64,000 bases of DNA, from the NCBI GenBank assembly GCA_960531495.1, contig OY482862.1, positions 9,493,155-9,557,154 on the forward strand. Reading direction: 5' to 3'. Each line of letters opens with the position of its first letter. Positions within the stretch are counted from its first letter, which is position 1. The notes under the pieces are model-generated. The model was not told the DNA's origin. It did no database searches and saw only the letters and a list, made by a program, of their open reading frames with translations. This document shows, piece by piece, positions 36,724 to 47,799 of this stretch. The DNA comes from Zeus faber (Eukaryota; Chordata; Actinopteri; Zeiformes; Zeidae). Position numbers and translations under genes: made by a program.

Positions 36724-37485
36724 ATGGGCAAGGTGGGTAAAGGAGTGAAATTATTAATGGTTCCAGAAAACAATCACGAATTAGTTTCACTTTGTAAATG
36801 AAATGTCATGGTTCTCAGTTCTCTCTGAGACCTCCAAAAATGACGCTTATACGCCTATGTGTTCTCAGATTATCTTCTACGAGGAAAGGAACTTCCAGGG
36901 TCGTTCCTATGAGACCAGCAGTGACTGTCCTGAGCTCATCTCCTACCTGAGCAGGTGCCACTCCTGCAGGGTGGAGAGCGGCTGCTTCATGGTCTATGAC
37001 CGCCCCAACTACATAGGAAACCAGTACTTCATGAGGAGGGGCGAGTACTCCGACTACATGAGCATGATGGGCATGAGGGAGTGCATCAGGTCTTGCCGTT
37101 TGATCCCCATGGTAGGAAATGTACTCTTTGAAATAGCTTTTGTGTATCTACAGTATCTCCTCCAACATTATTTACAATGGACATCTATCTGCCCATTTTT
37201 CCTTTACAGCACAGAGGCCAGTTCAGGATGAAGATCTACGAGAGGGAGAACTTCGGTGGTCAGATGAATGAGCTGATGGACGACTGCGAGAACATCATGG
37301 AGCGTTACCGCATGAACGACTGCCAGTCCTGCCACGTGATGGACGGCCACTGGCTGATGTACGAGCAGCCCCAGTACAGAGGCAGGATGATGTACATGAG
37401 GCCTGGAGAGTACAGGAGCTTCAGGGAGATGGGCATGAGTGGCACCAGGTTCATGAGCATGAGGCGTATCACTGACATGTGCTAA
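36724..37485 (+). CDS. crygm: Gamma-M crystallin (gene M3)
   Basis: Lens crystallin. Exons: 36724-36732 (Met-Gly-Lys, donor GTGGGT), 36869-37111 (81 codons, donor GTAGGA), 37210-37485 (91 codons plus TAA). Total 175 residues. Exon 2 starts [16 protein letters not shown] and has [17 protein letters not shown] and [13 protein letters not shown]. Exon 3 starts [17 protein letters not shown] and ends [10 protein letters not shown]. Exon 3 differs from that of gene M4 at only two residues ([10 protein letters not shown] against [10 protein letters not shown]), and the next 300 bp of 3' flank are almost identical. Exon 2 differs at many positions. M3 therefore looks like a mosaic with a converted or recombined 3' half. 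Confidence 0.93.
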
Positions 37486-37502
37486 CTATCCATTTTGAAA
37501 TC

Positions 37503-37508
37503 AATAAA
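37503..37508 (+). terminator. Poly(A) signal of gene M3
   Basis: AATAAA 17 bp after the stop codon, in a 3' flank shared with M4-M7. Confidence 0.8.
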
Positions 37509-39204
37509 TCATAATTTAACTTATTTTTGGATTTGCTGCAATTATTTTCTGTAACAAAGAAGAGGTTTTGTATGGAACATTTTCAGTTTCTGGAGCTTCA
37601 GATTATGAATGCCAAATGAGTTTTTTATTCAGCACTTTATTGAAATACACAATAGATAAATAAATAAAATATTCAGAGTTCATTATAGAATGAGTTCAAG
37701 TATTGGCACATATTACATATTAGTACATATTAGCCATAAGCCCCCATTGCTACAAACCACAAAAACCTCAATGAGCATTAATTAAATCATTAATATATGC
37801 CATTCCATAAATCTTTATGGAAGTTATGGAAGTTTTAAAAGTGCATTAGTTGCTATAAATTGTTTTTTTAGTTTGTTTTTTTTTAGAAAGGATGTCATGC
37901 CATTAGAAAGTGATATAATTTCAGTTACAATAAGTTCCATTACATAGATTGTATTGAATGGTTTGGGGTGTATTGCAAGAACATTAATAAGAGAAGACTA
38001 TTAATCTAACTATATAAATAAATCATTATTGACTGAATATGAAGCTATGACTCCATTTTATATTTGGCATGGTTGCCTATAGACAATTACTTTCTGTGTG
38101 TCATAACCTTAAAGGTATTGCAAACCTATTAGAGATCATTTGCAGGAGTCTTGGTAAGAAACTGCATAATATTTAACGCTGGTGGATGCCTGCAGTTCAA
38201 TAGAGGCAAGATAAATCATTTAACCAGTGGCTTAGGCTTGACTTTGACCTTTTTAGAGAATGAAGTGTCACAGTCTGGTTGGTTTTGAAAGGATTGTTTT
38301 TACAATGCCTCTTTCGTATAATAGAGACCAAAATAAATTAACATTAGCAGGGCTCCTTAGCAGCCCCATAAAGGAGAGCCAGCCAGCCATCGGCCAGTCA
38401 AGCGCTTGCCTCCAGACCTGAGTATTGCTTGTTTCTGCCGAGACTGAGAGGACTCATCAGCCGCCAACAGCCGCCAACTCCTGATTTCAGCTGAAGCCTC
38501 ATCCTGACTGGCATGTACATGAGCTGAGGTTGTAGGGTCTGGACCAGACCCTACAACCCTCCCTCACCATCTCCTCACTGCCCTATGCTCTCACCCTTTG
38601 TTCAATGAAGTGTCCCTCTTTACACTCTACTGCTGTGCGCACTGGTTACAGTATGTTATCCTCTGGTGTTTCAAATAGAATTGAATGTCATATGCATGAA
38701 TGAAATACAACTCAGTAAAACATCCAGGGAAGATTAGCTGGTAACACCACACCACAAACAAGAAAGGATTCCGTTGGGTATCACTTAAAACTCAAGTTTA
38801 CTTAAAATTTTAGCAACTTATGAATTAAAATGACTTAAAATAAAATTCATGTGTGCATTTGATGTGCATATGATTCAATAGCATTTAAGGAAAGCTGTGA
38901 ATCTGAATTTCTGAAGTGCAAAGATATGATTTTATAGCAACATGAACCTTCCTCAGAAAGTAGACCTACAGATAAAACCAGCTACATTTTAGGCTAGTCA
39001 AAGCCTGAAGGTTAAGAAGGCAACCATATGAAAGGTTTCTGGCTATGGTTCCAAAATCCAGTAAAATTTAACTGGTTCTGCTGGTCTAATAAAAAAAATC
39101 ACAAATATATGAACTGCTTTGGTCAGTGTGGATTACTTGTTGTTTTGGGTAGCATTGACTGGTTTCCAGTACTGTGGAAAATACAATTTGTGGAAGTAAG
39201 ATTT
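37509..39204. other. 3' flank of the tandem unit and spacer
   Basis: The first 300 bp match the 3' flank of M4. The rest (about 37830-39200) has no gene I can support. It includes the near-perfect palindrome at 38528-38558. Confidence 0.5.
38528..38558. repeat. Near-perfect palindrome, 15-bp arms, 1-nt spacer
   Basis: GGTTGTAGGGTCTGG, then A, then its exact complement. It could extrude as a cruciform or hairpin. Not an obvious part of any element seen here. Confidence 0.85.
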
Positions 39205-39470
39205 TCACTGCTACTGAGGTGTCTTGGAGAGTGTGGCGTCCCAAGACAGCCCCATCGTATAAGATAATTACGAAGAACATGCATACAAGCATAAAAGAGC
39301 CCCCCAAATTTTATTCGGCAGAGAATCCTTCCGGCTTGGTTCTCTCCTGGACTTCCTAGGTGAAGTCTGGTCTGATGCTGTTCTTTTGTAATAAATCTAT
39401 TATTTTACTCAAGTCAGCGTCAGCGGTCTCTCCTTCTTCATCAACACATCAAATTCATCAAGAAACTACA
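39205..39470 (+). mobile_element. Solo-LTR-like segment
   Basis: Homologous to 53940-54310: shared TTCCGGCTTGGTTCTCTCC, TGTAATAAATCTATTATTTT with a polyadenylation signal, CAAGTCAGCGTCAG and the terminal CATCAAGAAACTACA. Looks like an LTR without its internal region. The left boundary is not resolved. Confidence 0.5.
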
Positions 39471-39921
39471 CTACAAACCACAAAAACCTCACTGACATTA
39501 TAACAACCATTAATATATGCCATTCAATAAATCTTTATGGAAGTAAATGTTTAACAGTAAACAGTGAGTTGTGACAGAAATAGGAATTGAAACGTAATTG
39601 AAACTGTAGTTAATTTTCTATTTATCTGCTTTGTAACAAACATATCATGATACTTTTACACTGTGGAGGTAATTCTTCTTAAATTCAACATTCACTTCCA
39701 TTGTAACTCAATGGCAGGAAGCAGTCACATTTAAATAATGGATGACTCTATTTTTTTCTGTGAATCTGTATGACCTATTAGTATTTGCCGTATATTTATA
39801 GGCTCAATATATGAGAATGTATCTTTTTAAATAGAATGATATATTCTGGTATGACAATACCCTTCTCTGTTTTTTATCATATAAAAAACAGTGAAGGCTA
39901 TTGTAATATCAGATTTTATTC

Positions 39922-39956
39922 CCAGTTTGAAAGGTATATTATATCTTTCAAACTGG
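39922..39956. repeat. Inverted repeat, 12-bp arms
   Basis: CCAGTTTGAAAG and CTTTCAAACTGG with an 11-bp loop. In the sibling units only the right arm (CTTTCAAACTGG) is present, so the left arm is a local inverted duplication. Confidence 0.65.
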
Positions 39957-40510
39957 CAAAAAGTACAATCCCCTGTTCCTTTGAAAAACTAATTGTGGCA
40001 GTTCGGCCTGCCACACGGCACTCAAGTGGCATTTTCAGGGCCCTCCGACACAGAGACACAGACAAACATGTTGCAAACACAACCGTAAATTGGCGTAGAG
40101 AGTGGCAATATCTAACAAGTCGGGAGCAGATGGGTGATTTACCTGTTGTGTTTTGATTGCTCTGTCGATTACCAGGCTTACAGCCACCCTCATCCTGGCC
40201 CCAATTACCTAGACCCAAGACAGGTGTGGGTCCTTAATCCACACCACCCCCACACCATACTAATCACAACTCATAACTCAACATTCATGTTAGTACATTG
40301 AAAATATTACTAAGTTGCAGAAAACCCTTAGTATAACTAATATAGCTAATAGTGTCCCCTCTAATAAGCACTCTATTGAATTTTGTGAACCCACTGCTAA
40401 AATCCAAATTTTCTCATTGTTAACGCTCTATCCAGAAGGTCTTTGAGGCAGTTTGACCCCGTTGAAATATAACTAAGCATCTCAACAATCTATGGGCTTC
40501 TATAGCATGT

Positions 40511-40574
40511 TGCTTGGTCAGGGCTTTGGACAATAGGGGGGCATACACCCTTTGGGTCTGTTCAGGTATAAAAG
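40511..40574 (+). promoter_or_regulatory. Promoter of gamma-M gene M4
   Basis: TGCTTGGTCAGGGC (40511-40524) as Maf-like half site, ACAATAG at 40530-40536, TATAAAAG at 40567-40574. The same block is conserved in M5-M8. Confidence 0.68.
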
Positions 40575-40651
40575 AAGGGGGTTAAACCAGTCAGGGTATC
40601 AGTTCACCAACAGTTCTCTCAGAGACCTTCAGAACCACCACAAGCATAACC

Positions 40652-41403
40652 ATGGGCAAGGTAAGAATTAACACATATTCAACATTAAATACAACAGACA
40701 TTGATTAATACAGAACAAAGGAACACTGCTGGTACAACCTTCTGTCAAAGCTGCCTCATGGTTTGTTACAGATCACCTTCTACGAGGAGAGGAACTTCCA
40801 GGGCCGCTCCTATGAGTGCATGAGCGACTGCTCCGACATGTCCTCCTACCTGAGCAGGTGTCAGTCCTGCAGGGTGGAGAGCGGCTGCTTCATGGTGTAC
40901 GAGCGTCCCAACTTCATGGGCCAGCAGTTCTTCATGAGGAGGGGCGAGTACTCCGACTACTCAAGCATGATGGGCATGAGCAGTGGCATCAAGTCTTGCC
41001 GTATGATCCCCATGGTAGGTGTTAGAAGAACGTCCAAAGACTAGACCCTGGACCTTTCTCACCACTTAACAAAGCGTTTTATAGTTGAATTCTAACAGAT
41101 TGTATGTTCATCTCACTCAAAAAACAGCACAGAGGCCAGTTCAGGATGAAGATCTACGAGAGGGAGAACTTCGGTGGTCAGATGAATGAGCTGATGGACG
41201 ACTGCGACAACATCATGGACCGTTACCGCATGAACGACTGCCAGTCCTGCCACGTGATGGACGGTCACTGGCTGATGTACGAGCAGCCCCAGTACAGAGG
41301 CAGGATGATGTACATGAGGCCTGGAGAGTACAGGAGCTTCAGGGAGATGGGCATGAGTGGCACCAGGTTCATGAGCATGAGGCGTATCACTGACATGTGC
41401 TAA
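40652..41403 (+). CDS. crygm: Gamma-M crystallin (gene M4)
   Basis: Lens crystallin and a typical member of the tandem set. Exons: 40652-40660 (Met-Gly-Lys, donor GTAAGA), 40772-41014 (81 codons, donor GTAGGT), 41128-41403 (91 codons plus TAA). Total 175 residues, of which 26 are methionine by my count (about 15%) and only one is tryptophan (HWLMY). Exon 2 starts [16 protein letters not shown] and has [17 protein letters not shown] and [10 protein letters not shown]. Exon 3 starts [17 protein letters not shown], has [17 protein letters not shown] and ends [10 protein letters not shown]. Introns are phase 0 and short (111 and 113 bp). High Met and low Trp are the known signature of dense fish lens gamma-M proteins. 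Confidence 0.95.
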
Positions 41404-41420
41404 CTATCTATTTTGAAATC

Positions 41421-41426
41421 AATAAA
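41421..41426 (+). terminator. Poly(A) signal of gene M4
   Basis: AATAAA 17 bp after the stop codon. Confidence 0.8.
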
Positions 41427-41897
41427 TCATGATTTAACTTATTTTTGGATTTGCTGCAATTATTTTCTGTAACAAAGTAGAGGTTTTGTATGGAACATTT
41501 TCAGTTTCTGGAGCTTCAGATTATGAATGCCAAATGAGTTTTTTATTCAGCACTTTATTGAAATACACAATAGATAAATAAATAAAATATTCGGAGTTCA
41601 TTATAGAATGAGTTCAAGTATTGGCACATATTACATATTAGTACATATTAGCCATAAGCCCCCATTGCTACAAACCACAAAAACCTCAATGAGCATTAAT
41701 TAAATCATTAACATATGCCATTCCATAAATCTTTATGGAAGATAATGTTTAAAGGTAACACTGAGTTGTGATGTAAATTGAAATTGAAAGGGAATTTAAA
41801 CCATTGTTAAAATTGTATTAATCTGCTTTGCAATATACAGTATCATGATATTTTCACACCGTGGAGTTAATTCCTCTTAAATTCCACATTCTCATTC

Positions 41898-42190
41898 TAT
41901 TATGATCTGTTTCTATTAGGCTTGAGTGGTTGAAATGGAAAGGATCTGGAAGCAGACAGTCAGCTGGAGAACAGAGCTGAGACCAAGTGATAGTTCAAGC
42001 AATGTTCTAAATGTTCTTTAAATTATTATATATTTCAGAGAAGGAGAAATTTAACAAAGAAGTGGGTGTCTCAAGCAGAATGGACTGTTTTCAACCAGTC
42101 TTTGGAGATCGTGGAAATGACCTTGTACTTGATGGAAAAATACTGGCTGGAGTCTCAGACATTGAAATGGAAAAGTGCAGAGTAAAATTT
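41898..42190 (-). repeat. 3' LTR of the minus-strand retrovirus relic
   Basis: Matches 44728-45042: shared GCAGACAG, TAGTTCAAGCAATGTTCTAAA, GGAGAAATT and AAAATACTGGCTGGAGTCTC words. Right edge approximate. Confidence 0.78.
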
Positions 42191-43149
42191 CACTTTCCAT
42201 CACTTTCCATCTTTTGTCCTGAAAGGAAAACACAAACAAATGAACATAATATCAAAAATTTGAAAAAATTAACAAAACGAAAGATAACGAAAAAACATTC
42301 AAATTATGAACAAGTTATAGAAATACAGAAATGTGAAAAATAGAAAGTATATTAAAATATAAAAAAAACAGTACCACATAATATCACATAATATCACTTC
42401 ATCCCCAAAAAGAAATAGAGGGGCCAGCATTGCCTAAGAACGAGAAGGTTGGGTGGAGAACATCGGCACACGCAGAGACAGTGTATACATGTTATCATCG
42501 GGTGGCGAGTGGCGGAACAGGAAATAGTCCCGTTTCCCAGTTAATGCAGTGAGTAGAGAGTACACAGGAGTACGGAGTACGAGGGGTGACATTGAGAACG
42601 TGGGACATAAATGGTGGGCCAGTTGTAAAGCAAAGATGGTGTTAAACCAGAAGGGAGGAATTTACAGACATCAGTTACAGGGGTATGCCATTGTGGATAA
42701 GTCATCATTGTACAATCTTTATTCGGGGTCCAGTCAGAGGTAGGATAGAGGTCACGGTCAGACTGTAGGTCGTCAGCAGGGATGTTAACGTGTTGTTGCG
42801 CCGAGTCAGTGTCGTCATGCGTTAGGGTTATAGTGGTAAGGAAGTGGTTGGGAGTACCAAAACATGGTTCCTACACATACAAAGCCTAAAGTTATCAACA
42901 ATGCCAAACATAATACATTTATTTCTTCCCTATGACTGTTTTTATGATTTCTTTTTTTTATGACTGTTTGTATTGAATCTAAAATAAGGTGTTGTGCGAC
43001 AAGGAGGATCCCGATCATCATCTTCTGGGGATTCCTGTGGATTCGCCCTTAGCTGGGCTGATTGTTCTCGTGCAGGGCCGGGGGCTTTTGGCCCTTGTTG
43101 TATGGAGAGGTTGAGTCTTGTGAGCAGCAGGTAACAGCTTATCACAGTG

Positions 43150-43500
43150 GTTGGAGAGCCGTACCTTGGTTCGAAATTTATATTCAACCGCCAGATATTT
43201 ACACAGTTTCTGTGTTACCTTGGAGTTAAACAGAGTACCGTTGTCACTGTTAATACTGATTGGTATTCCGAATTTAGGAATAAATTATTTTTCTCATATT
43301 TTCACGACTGTTTGAGCATTTTCTTTCGAACATGGGAATGCCTCGAGCCATTTGGAGAATTGATCTACAATTACAAGCATGTATTGTAGAGGGCCTATTT
43401 TATGCACATGATTGAAGTCAATCTGTAATGATTGAAATGGAGCATCAGGCGGCGGTAAAGCCTGGCGCTGGTCGTTTGGATGACCAATGTTAGTACGTGC
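43150..43500 (-). pseudogene. Retroviral integrase relic
   Basis: Minus-strand codons near 43437-43340 read FQSLQIDFNHVHKIGPLQ and LVIVDQFSKWLEAFP, the first catalytic-Asp region of a retroviral integrase core. A stop and frameshift follow. The second catalytic region is not intact. Confidence 0.65.
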
Positions 43501-43994
43501 ACTTCAAGACATGACGATAGGATTATTTTTACTGTTCGAGGTGCCATTTATACAAAAACAAGTTTTTAAGCCCTGAAGCCCCTCTTTGTTTAACAGGTGA
43601 CACGCCGTGAAAATGACGGACAACAAAAGGCAATACTGATGCTGCGCAATAGGATTCGATCATCCGGGTCATGTAGGGGGCCATCTGGTGAGAGCACTAA
43701 AACGCATTTGAGTGTAAATATTCAATATCGGCCTGCATAGCATTAGCCTGTAAATAAATTATATCAACCAAAGGCAGTGTTCATTATACGCCAAAGAATA
43801 AAAAAAATACATGACCTAGCGCAATGAGGTGACTCAGGTGACTGAGCTGCTTCCCTCTCTTCTACCACATCAACAAATTTCCAGTCTGACACTGATCTCT
43901 GAACGTGCTATGTCCTTTTACCTTTACCACGGCCAATGGGACAGAGCGAGATTTCTGCAAGAAGATCAGACATCAATGTAGAGACTGAGAAAGG

Positions 43995-44441
43995 TTAACC
44001 CTCTGCCGACAAAAAACCTCTCCGTTGCCATAATTTGCCAAAGTCATGCACTACACCAAAAGCATATCGAGAGTCAGTGTATACAGTCAACTTTTGTCCT
44101 TTAAACAATATGCACGCACGTGTTAATGCAACAATTTTGGCAGCGTGTGCTGATGCATAAGATAAGGAATATGCCTCATTAATAGTGTTGGGCAATTCAC
44201 ACACACTATAGCAGGTTAGATAGACCCCCTTGCACGGTCTGGAGCATGCTCCATCCACATAAATGTGTTTGCCATCCAGCAAGGGGGTGGACTGTAAGTC
44301 TGAGCGAGCAGACAAACACTGTGTGATCTCATGTAAACGGTCATGGGATTCAGTTATCATATATGTGTGAAGAAGGGAGTGTAATAGACAGGAAGTATTT
44401 GAGGTGGATGAGGTGCATATTTTCAGCTCGTCAGTAGACAT
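43995..44441 (-). pseudogene. Retroviral RNase H domain relic
   Basis: A 148-codon open frame. Residues about 60-72 read IYVDGACSRPCKG (first catalytic Asp), about 106-118 AHAAKIVALTRAC and about 127-135 VYTDSRYAF (third catalytic Asp). Retroviral RNase H normally has Glu in the Ala-Glu-Leu/Ile motif; here it is Lys, so catalysis is expected to be lost. The frame stays open only within this domain. Confidence 0.75.
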
Positions 44442-44704
44442 TAGAATGGCCTGAACCCACTGCGTTTCTGAGCTGTCATGTGTTGCAATGTTAGCGTGTT
44501 ATGTGTAAGTGCACTGGGTGTGATAACGTCACCTTTTCAGCGTCCTCGACCAGCGTAGCACAGACTGCCACAGCCCCTTAAACGTGAGGGCATGCCTTGG
44601 ACTACCATAGGCAAGGCTTTTGACGTATGTATGCGCTTCCTTAGATGTGTCATTCACATCTGCTGAACAATTCCAAATTTAGTTTGAGGTCTTACCTTAG
44701 TCTG

Positions 44705-44724
44705 GAATCCCACTTCTGACACCA
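44705..44724 (-). other. Retroviral primer-binding site, leucine-tRNA type
   Basis: The plus strand reads CCCACTTCTGACACCA at 44709-44724, which equals a leucine tRNA 3' end with its CCA. On the minus strand this is a primer-binding site beginning TGG, 3 bp after the LTR end (44728). Matching the tRNA is from memory of leucine tRNA sequences. Confidence 0.72.
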
Positions 44725-44727
44725 AGT

Positions 44728-45042
44728 TGTTGTGATCTTTTTCTATCAGCTTAAGTGGTTAGACCGGGAAGGATCTGAAAGCAGACAGCCGGCTGGAGAA
44801 CAGATCTGAGACCAGTCAGTAGTTCAAGCAATGTTCTAAATATTCTTTAATCGCATCAGGATATTATCCAATTTAGAAAAGGAGAAATTGAGCAAAAAAA
44901 GTGGGTGTTTCTAGGAGAATAGATTGGTTTTAACGAGTCTTGGGATATGAGTAAAAATGACCTTGTACTGTACAAGGTGGAAAAATACTGGCTGGAGTCT
45001 CACACATTGAAATAGAAAAATACAGTAAGTGTAATCTCAACA
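44728..45042 (-). repeat. 5' LTR of the minus-strand retrovirus relic
   Basis: Ends TGTTGTGATC on the left and CTCAACA on the right, forming a 5-bp TGTTG/CAACA inverted terminus. Confidence 0.8.
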
Positions 45043-45360
45043 CTCTGATTATAACTCAATGGCAGGAAGCAATCAAATTTAAATTTCAGATGACTCAGCG
45101 GACAATTTTGTTTGTTAATCCAAATGACCAGTGAGCAATTATATTTGTATTTATGGGTTCAATATCGAAGAATGTAAGTTTTTAGTGATTAATGATATAT
45201 TCTGGTATGACAATATTCTTTACTGTTTTTTATAGATCTTTCAAATTGTGTGAACCCACAACAAAAATCCTACTTTTTGAGACTGTTTGACCTGCTCTTT
45301 GTCTGACCCTGTTGAAATATGACAAAGCATCTCAACACTCTATGGGCTTCTATAGCATGT

Positions 45361-45425
45361 TGCTCAGTCAGGGCTTTGGACAATAGGGGGGGCACACACC
45401 CTTTGGGTCTGTTCAGGTATAAAGG
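45361..45425 (+). promoter_or_regulatory. Promoter of gamma-M gene M5
   Basis: TGCTCAGTCAGGGC (45361-45374), the closest match in the tandem set to a Maf response element; ACAATAG at 45380-45386; TATAAAGG at 45418-45425. Confidence 0.68.
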
Positions 45426-45502
45426 TACAGGGTTAAACCAGTCAGAGTATCAGTTCACCAACAGTTCTCTCAGAGACCTTCAGAACCACCACAAGCAAAA
45501 CC

Positions 45503-46250
45503 ATGGGAAAGGTAAGAATTAATACACATATTTAACGTTATAGACAACTGATATTGATTAATACAAAACAAACAAATAGTAACGGTACAACATTCTGCCA
45601 AAGTTGCTCTAATGCCTCATGGTTTGTTACAGATCACCTTCTACGAGGAGAGGAACTTCCAGGGCCGCTCCTATGAGTGCATGAGCGACTGCTCCGACAT
45701 GTCCTCCTACCTGAGCAGGTGTCAGTCCTGCAGGGTGGAGAGCGGCTGCTTCATGGTGTACGAGCGTCCCAACTTCATGGGCCAGCAGTTCTTCATGAGG
45801 AGGGGCGAGTACTCCGACTACACAAGCATGATGGGCATGAGCAGCAGCATCAGGTCTTGCCGTATGATCCCCATGGTAGGTGTTAGAAGAACGCCCAAAG
45901 ACTAGACCATGCAACAAAGCACGTTTTATAGTTGAATTCTAACAGATTGTATGATCATCTCACTCAAAATACAGCACAGAGGCCAGTTCAGGATGAAGAT
46001 CTACGAGAGGGAGAACTTCGGTGGTCAGATGAATGAGCTGATGGACGACTGCGACAACATCATGGACCGTTACCGCATGAACGACTGCCAGTCCTGCCAC
46101 GTGTTGGACGGTCACTGGCTGATGTACGAGCAGCCCCAGTACAGAGGCAGGATGATGTACATGAGGCCTGGAGAGTACAGGAACTTCAGGGAGATGGGCA
46201 TGAGTGGCACCAGGTTCATGAGCATGAGGCGTATCACTGACATGTGCTAA
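45503..46250 (+). CDS. crygm: Gamma-M crystallin (gene M5)
   Basis: Lens crystallin, near copy of M4. Exons: 45503-45511 (ATG GGA AAG, donor GTAAGA), 45633-45875 (81 codons, donor GTAGGT), 45975-46250 (91 codons plus TAA). Total 175 residues. It differs from M4 by a few residues: [15 protein letters not shown] in exon 2, and HVLDGHW and EYRNFREM in exon 3. Exon, intron and promoter sequences are nearly identical to M4, so the duplication is recent or homogenised by conversion. A retrovirus inserted about 300 bp downstream does not touch the poly(A) signal. Confidence 0.95.
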
Positions 46251-46267
46251 CTTTTCATTTTGAAATC

Positions 46268-46273
46268 AATAAA
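46268..46273 (+). terminator. Poly(A) signal of gene M5
   Basis: AATAAA 17 bp after the stop codon. Confidence 0.8.
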
Positions 46274-46553
46274 TCATGATTTAACTTATCTTTGGATTTG
46301 CTGCAATTATTTTCTGTAACAAATTTGAGGTTTTGTGTGGAACTTTTTCAGTTTCTGGAGCTTCAGATTATGAATGCCAAATGAGTTTATTATTCAGAAG
46401 ATTATTGAAGCACACAATAGATAGATAAAAAGTTTCTTTGGAGTTCATTATAGAACGAGTTGAAGTAGCTGTAATGGTGGTCATTCAGTCAAGAACTGAC
46501 GGACAACGATGTGATTTTTATCTTCTTTTTGTTTTATTTTCAAAGAAGCCCTG

Positions 46554-47030
46554 TGTGAGCGAAAAATGCACATGATCAATTCTTTAGCTTTAGCTTTTAA
46601 AACACATTGCCTCTGGGTTTTAATGAGTCTCTCAGAGTTTATATGAAGAGACCTCTCTAAACAGTGCCTATTGTTGTATTGAAAAAAACAGATCACATTC
46701 CATCCTCTCTTAACCTTGTGTGGAGGGGGCAACTTGACCGAGCATTGTGTGTTTGTTTTATGGCATAGATTAGAATGTGACCTGAATTTGACTGTTAAAC
46801 CATTGTATGAGCTCTCATGATTGATTTGATTTAATCAATTGATGAGGGGCACAGTCTTATAAATGACACCTGACCAATGGCACACAAACTCTCTTCATCA
46901 GTAGTAGGGGTAGAATCTGAATCTGAATCTTTCTCTTTATTCTGCAGAATAAATATCTTTAATACTATCAGTTTTGTTTCCCTGTAGCAGGCAGATTAAC
47001 CTCACCAACTGCGCAGGAAAAATTCTCCAA
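46554..47030 (+). repeat. 5' LTR of the plus-strand retrovirus relic
   Basis: Matches the 3' LTR, including CACATTGCCTCTGGGTTTTA, ACCATTGTATGAGCTCTCAT and TTCTCTTTATTCTGCAGAAT, the last containing the polyadenylation region. Confidence 0.83.
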
Positions 47031-47514
47031 TAATCTAGCGATGATGATGAGACCTCTTCATGTCCAGGTTGTGTGCACAACAGCAGTCAGAGACCGGCCG
47101 TTAGATATCCAAGAAGGAGTCGTCTGGACCTGAGGGCAGATCCAGCAGAGAAAACGAGATCCCGAACAAATGAAGGTGATGACTTACCAAGATATTGTAC
47201 CAATCAGGGAAGATCGTAGGAAAAAGCTTTGAGTAAGCTTAGATATTGTGCCGATCAGGGAAGATTGAAGGAAATAGCTTTGAGTAAGCTTAAAGATTGT
47301 ATCGATCTAGAGGATAGTTGAAGGTCGCCAGCTGCATGCTGCGCAAGCTAGGAAGGACAGCAGATTATTATAGATTACTCTTGACCCCTCTTAGTAAAGT
47401 GTTGAGTGGAAGAAAGCAGAATGGTAATCTTGTTCCCTCCTAGCAAAAGCGTTGAGGGTAGGTAAGGAACTTCTGGTGTTATGATGAAATCAATTAATAA
47501 CAAAAGTATAATTG

Positions 47515-47515
<1 letters not shown>

Positions 47516-47599
<84 letters not shown>
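47516..47599. repeat. (AAT)n microsatellite
   Basis: Trinucleotide array inside the retrovirus relic. Confidence 0.95.
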
Positions 47600-47601
<2 letters not shown>

Positions 47602-47684
47602 GAAGCCACCTGTCAGTCGTTCGGTGTATTGGGATGCAGGTTTAGAAAATAAAGACAACACTCTCATGTGATTAAAAATAATAA

Positions 47685-47689
<5 letters not shown>

Positions 47690-47777
<88 letters not shown>
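47690..47777. repeat. (AT)n microsatellite
   Basis: Long AT array inside the retrovirus relic; self-complementary and prone to assembly error. Confidence 0.95.
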
Positions 47778-47779
<2 letters not shown>

Positions 47780-47799
47780 GATGATTAAAATATATATGT

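Larger units (their letters stand above)
41898..45042 (-). mobile_element. Endogenous retrovirus relic, minus strand
   Basis: Two LTRs (41898-42190 and 44728-45042) flank minus-strand pol sequence. The right LTR has TGTTG...CAACA termini. A leucine-tRNA-type primer site lies 3 bp inside it, and a purine-rich tract (read on the minus strand) lies beside the left LTR. RNase H and integrase relics are present in the order expected for a minus-strand provirus; gag and most of RT are missing. It interrupts the spacer between M4 and M5. Both flanks still match the sibling tandem units, so it inserted after the unit formed. Confidence 0.8.

Noticed and set aside
42011-42343. 110-codon plus-strand frame
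   Set aside because: It covers the left LTR of the minus-strand provirus and A-rich sequence; low-complexity Lys-rich C-terminus and no domain.
44705-44724. Possible tRNA gene fragment
   Set aside because: Only the acceptor 3' end plus CCA is present, placed 3 bp from an LTR, so it is a retroviral primer-binding site.
45627-45917. Antisense frames opposite crystallin exons (also 58384-58680, 25683-26090, 30738-31142)
   Set aside because: They are shadows of the strongly biased codon use in the gamma-M exons. No independent start, splice or homology evidence.
47516-47777. CRISPR-like or other spaced repeat array
   Set aside because: Simple AAT and AT microsatellites without spacers in a vertebrate genome.
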